DNA of 64,000 nt from Brachionus plicatilis (GCA_010279815.1 QEOQ01000508.1:3621222-3685221), one strand, 5' to 3'; positions 35,130 to 47,143 are shown, counted from the stretch's first letter. The notes: generated by a model not told the origin, from the letters alone. Program-made: numbers and translations.

Positions 35130-35165
35130 AACTATATTTAAAAAATACTTTTCAGTTTTTTAATG
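35130..35165. repeat. 36-bp direct repeat, right copy
   Basis: Exact copy of 34194-34229, beginning AACTATATTTAAAAAATACT. The distance between the two copies is 900 bp. Confidence 0.85.
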
Positions 35166-35794
35166 ATTTTTTTGGAGCAAATTATAGTATTTTTAATTTT
35201 AAAAAATTAAAAATAAGGTATAAATTTTCCAAACTTGAATCAATAACTTATGTTTTCCTTTTGTATGTAATAACTGATTAAAAGTTATTTAAAAAAACAA
35301 TTTAACTTGGTATGAAGTTATAGACAATAAACGAAAAATATGGATCAAATGCTCAAATCTCATCAGTGTTTTCACCTCAATAAAGAAGGATTCGTTTTGT
35401 CGAACCTGAAGCATAGCGTTTCAAAGAAATAAACCGTTAATTGTTTTCGCGGAAATAAACACTATTTCTCCACAAATAAAAAACCTTAATAGATGTATTC
35501 AATATAATAGGTAAGCGTTATTGTAAATCTCTAAATATAAAAATTCACAGTCTCTTTTAAATTTGGTTCTACGAAGCAAATTAACACTACACTGAGTTAT
35601 TCCCCACCACTTTAAAGACCTAGAATTTAAACCCGTGAATAATTATTATTTATTATAAACTAAACATTCATGCATATATAAATATATTTTTTAAAAAAAT
35701 TTCCAAAAGAAGACAACATTTCAATGTCAAAAAACCTCAATTGTTAAATTAAGTATCTGTAAAATATATTTTAAAATTCCAAAGCTGGGGAGGT

Positions 35795-35819
35795 ACGGAG
35801 GGGGCTGCGCCCCCTCCGT
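35795..35819. repeat. GC-rich perfect hairpin
   Basis: ACGGAGGGGGC, a TGC loop, then GCCCCCTCCGT: 11-bp arms made mostly of G and C inside sequence that is otherwise strongly AT-rich. It could be a transposon terminal hairpin or a structured RNA element. It is not followed by the CTRR end of a Helitron on either strand. Confidence 0.85.
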
Positions 35820-36144
35820 GACTTGTTCTTATTTTAAAATATAAATTCATATTTTTTTTTTGCTCTGATATTTTAAATTTTATCCTGTATCATAAATTCT
35901 GTCTTTTACCTTTCTTTAAAAATATTTATCATTTCTCAAGTCTTAAAGTATATTTTAAAACTTTAATTTTTCGAAACAATTTTAAAGATTTTAATTATTT
36001 TTAACAATCATCCTATGATGAAAATAACTCATTAATTTTTTCGCTATTCGCTTTTTGCATCAATATTTTCAATAAAACTACCAAGAATTATTTTTGAAAA
36101 TTTTGTTTTAAACAACTAATTAAACGCCAAGAATCAATATTTAC

Positions 36145-36992
36145 TTCCAAAAGTCTTGACTAGGATAAATCGGATTCCAGTATCCAACAAAAATTTTATC
36201 TTCCGATTCGCAGCTAATTCCCGTAAAATTTTGGTAGCATTTTCCATCTGTGACGCATTTGTACAAACTAATGTCATCACAACTGGTAAATGTAAAATTG
36301 TCTTTAAAGTTGTCCACACAATCTTAAACAAATATTCAAGCTTATTCAAAAAATCATTTTTCTATTTACTTGGGGACGCCCATTTAGGGTTGCATTTCTC
36401 CCAAGGTAATGTGGTATTAAAAGAAAGAACAAGGTAATACAGCGAGTAGGCAATGATCATTATATAGTATATATTGACATAATTATTAATTAAATTCATT
36501 GAAATCCCGACTCCTTTGAACAGTGGAACCATTACCCAAGACAGAACTGGTCCCCGACTAGTAAATTGCCCTACAGATAATTCTAAATACATTATGGGAA
36601 CGCCAATCAGAAGCATAAAAATAAAAAATGGAATCAAAAAAGCACCACCACCATTTTTATAGCAAAGATATGGAAATCGCCAAACTGCACCAAGTCCCAC
36701 AGAGTAACTTAGAGCTGACAGAAAAAAATCAAGTTTGCCTGTCCAATTTGCTCTCTCTTCATCATCCTCTTCTAAATTTTCTGTTTTTTCCTTTAAGGAT
36801 TGCTCAGTTATTTTGCTTGATTCAAATGGATGGACTTTAGCTGAATTCTTTACAACAAAAATTTAAATTTTTTTTCTTTAAATTTTTGATCTAATTTACT
36901 CTGGAATTTTTGCGGGTAATATTTTTTGACTCGTCTTTTGAATGTAGTGGCAATGCATTTGTCGAATTTTCGTTGGCATCTTGAGTTTCCAT
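36145..36992 (-). CDS. SLC6: SLC6-family neurotransmitter/amino-acid transporter, 5' part only
   Basis: SLC6 proteins are Na+/Cl--coupled plasma-membrane transporters with 12 membrane segments. Minus-strand exons 36900-36992, 36370-36847 and 36145-36322 join in phase. They give an acidic cytosolic N-terminus, then NWTGKLDFFLSALSYSVGLG and AVWRFPYLCYKNGGGAFLIP (TM1), TM2 (FFIFMLLIGVPIMYLELSVG), QFTSRGP, TM3 and a Cys-rich extracellular loop (CNPKWASPNC...IYPSQDFW). The last visible exon ends with a good donor, GGAA|GTAAAT, where TM4 should follow. No further transporter exons occur in the 3.9 kb before the smoothelin-like gene. The usual GLGN of TM1 is GLGA here (residue 85). This may be a broken gene; alternatively the next exon is beyond a very long intron. 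Confidence 0.82.
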
Positions 36993-37009
36993 TTTTAATC
37001 TGAATAAAA

Positions 37010-39235
37010 TTTAAGTGATTTATTTGTTGAAACTAAATTTTTATTTTATCAAGAATTTAAAATTTTTTTTTAAAATTAGCCATCTATTTATAAGAAGCTA
37101 CAAATTTAGATTAAAATTTTCAAATTATCTTATAAAGAATAGAATTTAATGATTTAATTTAGACTTTTTTATTATATAACAAACAAATAATAAACTTTAA
37201 ACTAACTGATAAAGCTAAAAAGTTTTAGACTATTCTAAAATATCATAAGACCTTTTGAAATAAATTAAAAAGAAAACTTTGGTTAGATAAAGATAAGCAA
37301 AAAAAACAATATGTTTTTGGTCAAAATGTTCAGATAAAGGTTAGAACTTCGAATTTTGTCCAAATAATGGTCTGAGACTATCGTTCTGCTCTCTAAGACA
37401 TCGTCAATATCAATTTCAGATGTTAGAAACCAAATCATTGTGAAAAAAAAATTATTTTTTTTTACTGCTACAAAATATTTTTTCTAGCATTTAGATTTGA
37501 TATTAAAATTTACTAAAGGTATTGTGAATTAAAGTAGAACATGTATAATAACCTTATTAAAAACGAGTTATTTAATGCTTAAATGAAGATTCGTTCAGTT
37601 GTATAAGGAAATTTAAAGATCTTGAAATAAATTTGATGTAATTAAAAATATTTTTTTAAATTACATTTAAATCAAAAATTCTAATTTTATTAACTTTATA
37701 AAAACTTGAAATTTTCTTAACACTTTCTTGATCAAAAATTTGCATTAAATATTTTGTAAAAACGATGCGCTAATTTTTTTTCCTAATTTCAATTAGAATT
37801 TATTTTTATCTTAAAATTTCATTCTAAAAATAGAATTAAATGCCATATTTTTTTCGATTGAATATTTTTTAGATATCTATTCATTTTTTTTTCAAAATTT
37901 CTTATTTGTACATCTAACCATTTAATATTTTATCATTAAAGAACAACTTTGTTTGATAAATAAAAACTTATTTTAATTTATAATAGATAACATGAATATA
38001 AATATGAAATTAAAAAAAAAAGATAATTCACAAAATCAAATCAATCTGTCATATCATGACATTTTTCCATTAGATAGAAAATTTATCCAACAAAAAAATA
38101 AACGAAATTAATTTCGAATATTTGTAAAGGAAAAAGCTAGATGAAAAATCAAGGTTTTGGAAACAGAAAGTTCTTGGTATCTTCGGATTAGGATTTTTAA
38201 CTCAGGATTCTATAAATTCTAAAATTGAAAAATATTTCGATAAAATTGAGAATAAATTTATTTAATATTTGTTAGTGAAAGTTTTTTGATTCATACGAAA
38301 CAAAAATTAAAATTAAAATTTTAAAAATTTTGAACACATCTTTAATTTGAATTAAAAAATCTTTTGGTATAGTAAAGATTCAAAGTATATTTATTTTCAA
38401 AACAATTTTATTGAATAATCTTTTGTTAAAAATTTTATTAATCTCTAAAAGGTTACTAAAGAAAATTCTAAATTAATCAAAATTTTTATTTTAATTTTAT
38501 TTCGAATTTAAAGTAATTTTGAAGAATAAATATTAAAAATTAGAATTAAAACTTTTTTAAATTTTTTTAATTTCTGAAAAACACTTTTAAAGTAACATTA
38601 GAAATTTCATTTTTGAAAATTGTTAAAAAAGTTTTTATACCAATTTTTAATGGTTAATTTTTTTAAATTACTTTAAATTCGAAACAAAAAAAATGAAACT
38701 TTCATTATTTTAAATTTTTGTGTTGAAATAAGTATCATAATATTTAAGTTTATTTTTTTTAGTTTTTGAATACAATTATACGCTTCCGCTTTAACAAAAT
38801 TATCTCAATAAACTTCTATTTTATAAGCTCGAAAAAAAAACTTATAAGTTGAGTTAATTTATATACTAAATCTGATGCGTCTTATTTTTATTAGATTAAC
38901 AGAATAGTTACCACATTTATGACTTTCTGGTTTCATTTTTGAAGATTCATACAATCCTTAGTTATTTTACTAATTTTGTGGTTAAAGTTAACTATGGTTC
39001 CAAAAAATTGATGCCATATTGTATATTAAATTCTATAATTTGTTTTTTGTCAAATTTGATATAACTTACCTGTCGTTTATTTGAGACCATGCTTTCCAGC
39101 TAATTCTCTAATATGGTAATTTCTTATGTGATTAATAAATATATATTTTTCTTTTAAAAAAATGGCAAAGGACTTTCTAAGGAGCCTGAGACTAGCGCTC
39201 AATCTATCTATTAAAAAAAATTAGAAAACTAAATT
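37010..39235. other. AT-rich intergenic stretch upstream of the SLC6 fragment
   Basis: No gene, RNA or repeat recognised in 2.2 kb. The SLC6 promoter would lie at the left end. Confidence 0.45.
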
Positions 39236-39240
39236 TTTCA

Positions 39241-39594
39241 ATGGGAAAAAAAGGTTCTTGCATATTATGTGACCATGGGGGTCACATAAATACAATTTTT
39301 TACCTGGTCACAAAAATACAATTTAGATCACATAAATTTAAAAAAAAAAAAAAATTGAAATATTATAAGATGTGTGTTCAGATTTTGATTAAATTTTATT
39401 TAAATACTGTTAAGGCAAAGTTATCTAAGTACACTCAACAAGCATTAGAAATGCGAGTGGCAAGCAAAGAGGCTCAGTTTACGGTTAAGAAAGCTTTGAG
39501 AAAACACGAGAACCCCGTTACTTGTGCAGATTGTGGTAAATTAATGGAAAATGCAAGAGGATTAAAATTATATGTTTCAAAAATACATAAATAA
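39241..39594 (+). CDS. Zinc-finger reading frame beside a GTGACC palindrome element
   Basis: The coding-like part is about 39405-39594: KAKLSKYTQQALEMRVASKE, then KKALRKHENPVTCADCGKLM and GLKLYVSKIHK, stop. This resembles a C2H2 finger (C-x2-C, conserved Gly-Leu-Lys, terminal His), but the first expected His is Tyr, so zinc binding may be lost. The upstream half of the frame (39241-39400) is a by-product of GTGACC repeats and poly-A and is unlikely to be coding. It lies directly against the outer end of a 1 kb inverted repeat, suggesting that it belongs to that element. Gene status is uncertain; it could be a relic. Confidence 0.45.
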   Translation: MGKKGSCILCDHGGHINTIFYLVTKIQFRSHKFKKKKKLKYYKMCVQILIKFYLNTVKAKLSKYTQQALEMRVASKEAQFTVKKALRKHENPVTCADCGKLMENARGLKLYVSKIHK

Positions 39595-42500
39595 TACTTT
39601 TGTCTATATAATTTATTTTAAAAATTTTTATCTTTGGTATATTGGTCACATAAATTAAAACTAAAATCGATATTAATTTCTTTTTTTTATTTTAAAAAAA
39701 GATTGGTGACATATTATGTGACCAGAAAAAAAATGCCTAGTCAGCTATTCGACATAAGTCACTTGGTCACATATTATGTGACCCTCCTGGTCACTTATCC
39801 AGCAAGACCCGAAAAATATTTAAAAGATTTATAAGATGTGATTTTTGTAAACCATTTTTTGTTAAAAGTTTATTTTCCCGCAGTCAAAAATATCATCTTT
39901 AATTTGGTCACTTTAAGAACAACTCTTCAGTTGCTCTTATTTTCACATTTTCGAAAATATTTTGTATCTATGTGCATCAAATTTTACTGAAAATGAAAAA
40001 TTAAATTAAAAAAATGGATCATAATATCAAAATATTTGAAAAACTTTACAAATGCATAAATAAAAATATTAATCATTCAAAATCCAGCATATTGGTCCAT
40101 TCTAAAAAATAATTACCTCCATTATAAAACTTCCTCCAACATTAAATGGTAGTTAAAAATAAAATTTCTGTAAAATTTGTATTTACTTCTGTTTCGTTTT
40201 TTTTCACAATTTCTTGTTTTAAAAAAACTATCCTTAAATTCCTTTTTATATAATTTTACATTTTTTTGTAATTTTAACAATTTTACAATACAGACATACA
40301 ACTAAAAAAAGATTTATGTATTATATTTTATTTATTTTGACAAGTTACTCATTTCCTAATTTAAAAAAATGGACTCTCCTTTGATGATAATAAATTTTTT
40401 AAACAAAAATTAATTTTTTCTATGATTTTTGAAAGCAATTTTGATCATTCTTTTAAGCAGACTGATTTAAAAATGCCTTGTTCTACCTAGTTTTGTATAC
40501 CATAATTAAATATATTAAAAAAAGGTTAGAAAAATAAAGTGCACTTAAAAAAGTCATCAAAATAAGCTAGTAATAGCCGCCGAGCCAAATCTAATTTAAG
40601 TTATAGACTTTCAAATTTGTAAGAGTTTAATATGACCTATCTAGTTATTCGTGAATTGGAAAAATTTAATTCACTATAACAACACTTCAAAAATTTTTAA
40701 ACTTGACCAAAATTTTTTTTTATTCAGGAGCACTTTTACCTTTTAATATGTTCTTTCTATTTAACGTTTTCAGCATATTATTTTTGTTTGTTAAAAAATA
40801 CAAAAGATTAATAAAGTTAATTTTTTCTTAAATAAAGATCACTTATAGAGAAAGGATTGAAATAATTTTTTTTTGCATTTTGGTTTTAAAGTTATGTCAA
40901 AATTAAATTATTTTTCTTAAATTCTTTCCAAGACGTTATTAAATTCTTTACAAATCGAAATAAAAAGTTTCTTTTTTCTAAATATTAAAATGATGTTTAA
41001 TGTTGCACCATTTTCGCCTGAAATTAAATACTATTTAATTTCTCTTTTAAAAATATAAATTTTTTACATTTTATTTATGTTTTATTTTCCTTTTGGTCCA
41101 TGAATTTGTTTGCTATATTCATTTTTAATTTTTCTTTGTTGGTTTAACAAGTGTCTTTTCAAAATATTTAAAAAATAGTTAATGACTTTTCACATAAAAT
41201 TCAATTAAACTTAATACAAGTTTTTTATCTAAAATTTCGATTCAAAAATATAGAATTTAAATCTAAAGTATCATTTGGTATTCTCAATTAAAAAAAAATA
41301 TAGCCTTGTATTTGAAATTATAAACATAAAAAAGAATTAAAAAAGATAAAAAGTTGCATTAAAAATTAAAATAACTATTAATAGTATTAGCGGATTTTAT
41401 TGTGAATGATTCTGACGAATTCTGCTGATTTTGATAAAAAATCATCGTTCAAGAAAATTGGATAAATGGAAAATATCAACTTGAAATTTTATGAAAAAAG
41501 TTTGATTTCACAGATTTTTTTTTAGTAAATTTTTTTTCGTTTCATCACTCAATCTTTAAATACAAAATAACTTTCTTAATCACAATAAGTTCCTACATTT
41601 TCAACTCATATTAATAACTATTCAATACAATCATACGTCAGCTAAAAACAAATATTATATTTTCACCAGAAAAATTTGAAAACTGTTAAAAGATTAACGT
41701 AATTTTATGAAAATTTCTTGTAAATTGATCTTAAAATTAAATTCTTTAAAGAAAAAGAAGCTCATTTTCCTAAAATATTAATGTTGAACATTAATTTTTA
41801 TATATTTTTTTTCCTCAAAATTAATAAGGTTAAAAGATAGTTAATTGTGTAATAAGTTTTTTCATTTGTGTTAATTTCAAATTATTTATACTAAAACCAT
41901 AAATTTATTTAAATTTAAAAAAATAAAATTCTTAATAACCCGATACGCTAAATATCCAAACAGAATAACTTTTAAAAATCACTAAGATCTATTTTCCAAA
42001 ATTATCATATTCTTTCTTTTGTATTTTTAATTAAGTTATATAAAAAATAGCAATAAAAAAAAATAAATTTAAAAGTTTTTAATAAAAATTTAGAACTGAA
42101 ATTAGAAAGAATCAACTGATTTTAATTGTAGATAAATTAAATTTTGTTCATAAAAAACATCTGTCCTTCTGTTTTTTTGATTTTTATATATTTTTAAAAA
42201 TACGTATTGATAGTCATTTAAGAAAAAATATATACTAAAGGAATTCTAAAAATTATTCAAACTTTTATTGCAAATTTTGGAACAAGATTAAAGTAAAAAT
42301 AAAAAAAACATGAAAAATGATTTAATAAATTTAATTAATTTAATAGTCAACATCATAAATTTTTTTCCTGATTTTTTCGTTAATGTGAAGGCATCTAATG
42401 TTATAATTGAAAAATATCTGAAACGATTTTTAACAGGAATAAATTTTGTTCTAAATTCTTCTTATTTTATCTTACTTAAATTCACTAAACAAAATCTTAT

Positions 42501-42956
42501 TCAAAAAAATTCTTTAAATTTACATTTTAAATAATAAAATAAAGTTTGTCAAATCAAGTGATATTTTATTTAAAAAACCTAATCTTATTAGAATATGACC
42601 CGTGATTTTAGAATAGTTAAAGGATTTATGATAAAATTTTCGTTCAATCAAAATTCATATTAAAATCATGTTTTTTTTAGAAAAGATATATAAATAAATT
42701 TTAGTTGGATAGGAAAAAAATAAAATTTTCTATTAGATTATTTACTTTTATTTATTTAGTATGAATAAATTTTTTTTATTAGTGCAAATAACAAAATTTT
42801 GATAGTTTCTATCTGTCCGATTTTGCTTGAAAGTTTTTAGATTTCACTGAAAAATTGTGTGTTTAAATGTTTTAATTTAAAAAAAAATTATATTCATGTC
42901 GACTGAATATTTTGAGATGTGCTGCAAATTTTTGAGAAGAGTTGGCGATATTTTAT

Positions 42957-42986
42957 TGCAAAATAAAAATAAAAATAAAAATAAAC
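42957..42986. repeat. AAAAT pentanucleotide microsatellite
   Basis: Four to five tandem AAAAT/AAATA units within the loop of the 4.9 kb palindromic element. Confidence 0.7.
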
Positions 42987-43436
42987 ATTTTTATCTTAGT
43001 CGAATTTTATTGGTATAAATAAATTTTATAGATAAAATTAAATCAATTAAACTCTTCAAAATTTTATAACTGGCATAAGTTTATAATGTAAATAAAGATA
43101 ATTTTTATAAGCACACTTTTGTTAAAAATCTCAATTGATGTATTTAAATTGCTAGAATTTTATTGACATAGAAAATATTAAATAGTTAAATTACTAAAAT
43201 ATTGATCGATAATGTATCTTAAAATAAACATGACTTTAAAACGTTCAAACTGATAAAATTAACCATTAATCCTATCAATTTAAATTTTGAAAATTAAAAA
43301 ATATAAATGTTTCTAAATAAAGAAGCAAATTTTTAATAAAATCACTTTTAATGAAATAAGTTTTATTAATTTAATAAGCATAAATTTACTAAACAACTGT
43401 ACGTTTACTTTGTAAAGATTTTGCATACATATAATT

Positions 43437-43503
43437 AGAGTTGTTTAAAAGTCCCAAAAAAAAGTCTAAGTCACCAAAAAAAAAGTCCAAGTCATGACTT
43501 TTT
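43437..43503. mobile_element. MITE family A, single end
   Basis: AGAGTTGTTTAAAAGTCCC followed by two AAGTC(T/C)AAGTC-type blocks. No opposite end was found, so this is a truncated copy or a solo end, abutting the inner edge of the right arm of the palindromic element. Confidence 0.7.
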
Positions 43504-44504
43504 TAAAAACTAGATGGGTCATATTAAACTCTTACAAATTTGAAAGTCTATAACTAAAATTAGATTTGGCTCGGCGGCTATTACTAGCTTATTTTGATGA
43601 CTTTTTTAAGAGCACTTTATTTTTCTAACCTTTTTTTAACATATTTAATTATGGTATACAAAACTAGGTAGAACATGGCATTTTTAAATCAGTCTGCTTA
43701 AAAGAATGATCAAAATTGCTTTCAAAAATCATAGAAAAAATTAATTTTTGTTTAAAAAATTTATTATCATCCAAGGAGAGTCCATTTTTTTAAATTAGGA
43801 AATGAGTAACTTGTCAAAATAAATAAAATATAATACATAAATCTTTTTTAGTTGTATAAATGTATTGTAAAATTGTTAAAATTACAAAAAAATGTAAAAT
43901 TATATAAGAAGGAATTTAAGGTTAGTTTTTTAAAACAAGAAATTGTGAAAAAAAAAACGAAACAGAAGTAAATAAAAATTTTACAGAAATTTTATCTTTA
44001 ACTACCATTTAATGTTGGAGGAAGTTTTATAATGGAGGTAATTATTTTTTAGAATGGACCAATATGCTGGATTTTGAATGATTAATATTTTTATTTATGC
44101 ATTTGTAAAGTTTTTCAAATATTTTGATATTATGATCCATTTTTTTAATTTAATTTTTCATTTTATCAATCATCACAGCAAAATTTGATGCACATAGATA
44201 CAAAATATTTTCGAAAATGTGAAGTTTAGAGCAACTGAAGAGTTGTTCTTAAAGTGACCAAATTAAAGATGATATTTTTGACTGCGGGAAAATAAACTTT
44301 TAACAAAAAATGGTTTACAAAAATCACATCTTATAAATCTTTTAAATATTTTTCGGGTCTTGCTAGATAAGTGACCAGGAGGGTCACATAATATGTCACC
44401 AATCTTTTTTTAAAATAAAAAATAGAAATTAATATCGATTTTAGTTTTCATTTATGTGACCAATATACCAAAGATAAAAATTTTTAAAATAAATTATATA
44501 CTTG

Positions 44505-45030
44505 AATTGAATTTTTTTCCTAGATTAATTTTGCATTGAAAAAGTTCTCATAATCAAAAGGATACTGGATAATTAGTTTAAAGGTTTTTTTACTTTTTTT
44601 TGTCGAATATTTTTTCCTAAAATTAAATAAAATAAACGCTTTTTAAGTATTTTATACATATTTATTTTGAATAAATATTATAAACAGAAATTAATTAAAT
44701 TAAACGTAAATTAAGTAAAGCATAAAAAAATATATACGTAAATTAAATAATATAAACACGCAGGTAATATTTTCTCATTAGCTTATTAAACAGGTGATAA
44801 TGAAAATCTTTGATTTTTTTCAATTTTTAAATATAGAATTCGATGTGCTGATTAAGATTGTATTTTTTTATTGATGCATTGCTCTTTGGTGTTTTATAAG
44901 TAATCAAAATTTCACCATTTTTTCAATACAGAACTTCTTTAAATCCTGATTTTTCTTTTATTTAAAATTTTAGCTAAACAAAATTAATTGAGGAATTGGA
45001 AAATTTTATTTTCATTATGAAATTTGTTGT
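44505..45030. other. AT-rich stretch between two mobile elements
   Basis: Nothing recognised. Confidence 0.4.
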
Positions 45031-45033
45031 TAT

Positions 45034-45037
<4 letters not shown>

Positions 45038-45066
<29 letters not shown>

Positions 45067-45620
45067 TATATCAGCTACAGCAAGACTAGCTTGCGGAGGT
45101 GGCCTTCTAAGAGTGTTCATGTTCAAGATTGTTGACTAGACCGGAAGGCATCGTATCCGTTCTTGAACTTGTTGACCGAGTCTGCGTCTGTGACTGTAGC
45201 TGGCAAGGCGTTCCACTGGTTGACGTGGTTCATGTTGGTGAATGTGTTTGCCCGTTGTAGACATTTGGTGGAGGCCTGGCCGGACAGTCTTCTTGCATGA
45301 CCTCTGATACCACTGGCAGGTCCAGGTTGGGATAGTGAACTTGCGGGAACCGGGGGGTACACCCAGCTCACTTCGTTGATACCTTTGGTGAGTTTGAACA
45401 TCTGGATCAGGTCTCCACGAACACGGCAGACAACGGCGGCATATTCCAGGTGGGGTCTTACGTAGGCATAATAGAGGGTCCTGCAGGTATCTATAGTCCA
45501 AAATCTAAATGATCTTTTTAACTGGCCGAAATTCCTGTAGCTCTGTTCACTTGATTTTTAATATGAATAGAAAACTTCAAGTTACGTGAAAACATGACTC
45601 CCAGATCCTTTTCTATTTCA
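45038..45620 (-). pseudogene. 5'-truncated LINE (CR1/Jockey-like) reverse transcriptase C-terminus
   Basis: On the minus strand, pieces in several frames read EKDLGVMFSRNLKFSIHIKN, RSFRFWTIDTCRTLYYAYVR, PHLEYAAVVC, then GDLIQMFKLTKG and a 92-codon frame with RGHARRLSGQ, NQWNALPATV and DSVNKFKNGYD. These are the well-known C-terminal motifs of CR1/Jockey-type reverse transcriptases. At least one frameshift and a deletion after AAVV disable it. After the stop comes a conserved 3' end (CACCTCCGCAAGCTAGTCTT) and a TTA microsatellite. The segment is visibly more GC-rich than its surroundings, as expected for a recent insertion. Related 3' ends occur at 47030 and 54520. Confidence 0.88.
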
Positions 45621-45754
45621 ATAAATAAATCTAAGAATTATAAACAGACTCTTTGTCTTTAAGAGCTAAGGGGTTGAAAACAGATGAAATAAGTTAATTT
45701 TATTTAAATTTTTTAAAAAATTAATCCAGATAGAAAAAAATTAGTGTTTGGATC

Positions 45755-46075
45755 CGTACAAGCGGACACTGTACCGGCCAAAATTTTCAGAAACCGTGAC
45801 CGTGTCCGCAGTAGCCAGACAACCTTTAAACGGGCGGTCATTTGGTCGGTAAATTAAGAAAATTTTTTTCTACTTTTTTTATCATTTTAATAAGTTATTT
45901 TTTAAAAATTAAAAACATCCTTTCGAAAAAAATATCAATTTAAGTGGCAAAATTTTGGCCATATTTTTGACCGTCCGTATTTTTTAGGCCGTTTATTTTG
46001 GTCCAAAAATTAGACCGCCTAGCTGACTGGCCAAATGACCGCCCGCCAAAAAGTTGGCCGGTTTTTCAACTACAT
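45755..46075. repeat. GC-richer inverted repeat with GGCCAAA and CGGGCGGTCATTTGG motifs
   Basis: CGGGCGGTCATTTGG at 45831-45845 is mirrored by CCAAATGACCGCCCG at 46031-46045. Several GGCCAAAA / TTGGCCGG copies lie at both sides. It is probably a short DNA-transposon derivative; ends and target duplication are unresolved. Confidence 0.5.
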
Positions 46076-46127
46076 TGCTGCTTTGACACTACAGAACAAA
46101 ATAAAACTAACTTTATCGTTTTGTTTT

Positions 46128-46384
46128 CCTTTCCTCTTCCTCACTTGGATGAAGAAAAATTGAAGAAAATAATAAATTATGCTAATTCATATATTTAGAT
46201 GAAACTATTTGATACAACAGGCAAATAAAATTAGATAAAATAAATTGATACAATTAAAGATTCTATTGTAAATTGCTTGCCGTATTGAATAGTTTCATTT
46301 AAATATTGGAGATTATAAATTAGCATAATGTATTATTTTCTTTACTTTTTCTTCTTCCAAGAGAGGAAGAGGAAAGGAAAGAAA
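46128..46384. repeat. Inverted repeat of about 100-bp arms
   Basis: 46128-46225 (TTTCCTTTCCTCTTCCTCAC and onward) is mirrored by 46279-46384 with moderate divergence. Both contain TTATGCTAATT and GAAACTATT blocks. A family A MITE end follows directly at 46387. Confidence 0.65.
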
Positions 46385-46385
46385 T

Positions 46386-46430
46386 TGAGTTGTTTAAAAG
46401 TCCGAAATTACAGTCCAAGCCCGGACACGT
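46386..46430. mobile_element. MITE family A, single end
   Basis: GAGTTGTTTAAAAGTCCG followed by CAGTCCAAGCCCGGAC. No opposite end was found. Confidence 0.6.
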
Positions 46431-47029
46431 CAAAGAACATGGCCGAAAAAGTACAATTATTTTATTTATTGTAAAAAATTTAAATTTAGTAAAAAATAAA
46501 ATAAAAATTGAATAAAAAAAAAGTAAAATTTAAAAAAACATAAAATATCATTTTCTTTTTTTTTTTAAATTTTTTTATGAATTGTTTTTCGGCTATTTCA
46601 ATTTTCATTTAAACCAAGTCCAAATTTCGTTTAGTTGTTTTTTACCGAATTTCGTTAAATCTCAACCAAATCAAGCATTTCCAATAAATTATTTTCTTAA
46701 TTGAGTTGGGAATTGACTTAAAACTAATGATTCTTGGAAAAATAAATTTAGCAATTAAGAAGAGATATGTGCAGTAATTTTCTCAAAAATAAATAAAATG
46801 CATTCAGCTGATCATATATGAAAAAAAAAAGGTTACAAAAAAAATAAGATAAAATTTTATTTTTGTATTCTTGCATATTTTTCCTTTGTAAAATTCTTGT
46901 ACATAATACTTACTTAATTCCATACAATACTTTCTTAGATTAAACTAAACAATGACTCTTACTGAACTAAAAAAAAAAAAAAAATATGTATTTGTCTGTT
47001 ATTTTCCATCTTTTCTGCGCAATTTCGGC

Positions 47030-47112
47030 TACCATAGATGTCCTCCTAGTAGGTCATCTCCGCAAGCTTGCTTGCTGTAGCTTATTCTTATTATTATTAT
47101 TATTATTAAATA
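47030..47112 (+). repeat. LINE 3' end with TTA microsatellite
   Basis: CGGCTACCATAGATG, then CATCTCCGCAAGCTTGCTTG, CTGTAGCTTATT and a TTA run. It is the same 3' end as that of the truncated LINE at 45038-45620, on the opposite strand. Confidence 0.75.
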
Positions 47113-47143
47113 AAATTTAGGAGTAAATAAAGCAATTTTTTTT

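Larger units (their letters stand above)
39605..44500. mobile_element. 4.9 kb palindromic (foldback-type) element with 1 kb inverted arms
   Basis: Left arm 39605-40646 and right arm 43508-44500 are reverse complements with a few percent of changes. A 2.9 kb AT-rich loop without coding frames separates them. Near the outer ends are perfect palindromes such as GGTCACATATTATGTGACC. The left arm carries an extra unit of about 60 bp flanked by copies of that palindrome, absent from the right arm. The right arm carries about 11 bp missing on the left. An end of MITE family A lies against the inner side of the right arm at 43437-43500. Target duplications were not identified. Confidence 0.85.

Noticed and set aside
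35795..35819. GC-rich hairpin as a Helitron 3' end
   Set aside because: Neither strand shows a CTRR terminus 10-12 bp after the hairpin, and no 5' TC end was identified.
40650..43430. Genes in the loop of the 4.9 kb palindromic element
   Set aside because: The only frame (42310-42534) is Ile/Asn/Phe-rich and motif-free; nothing else is open.
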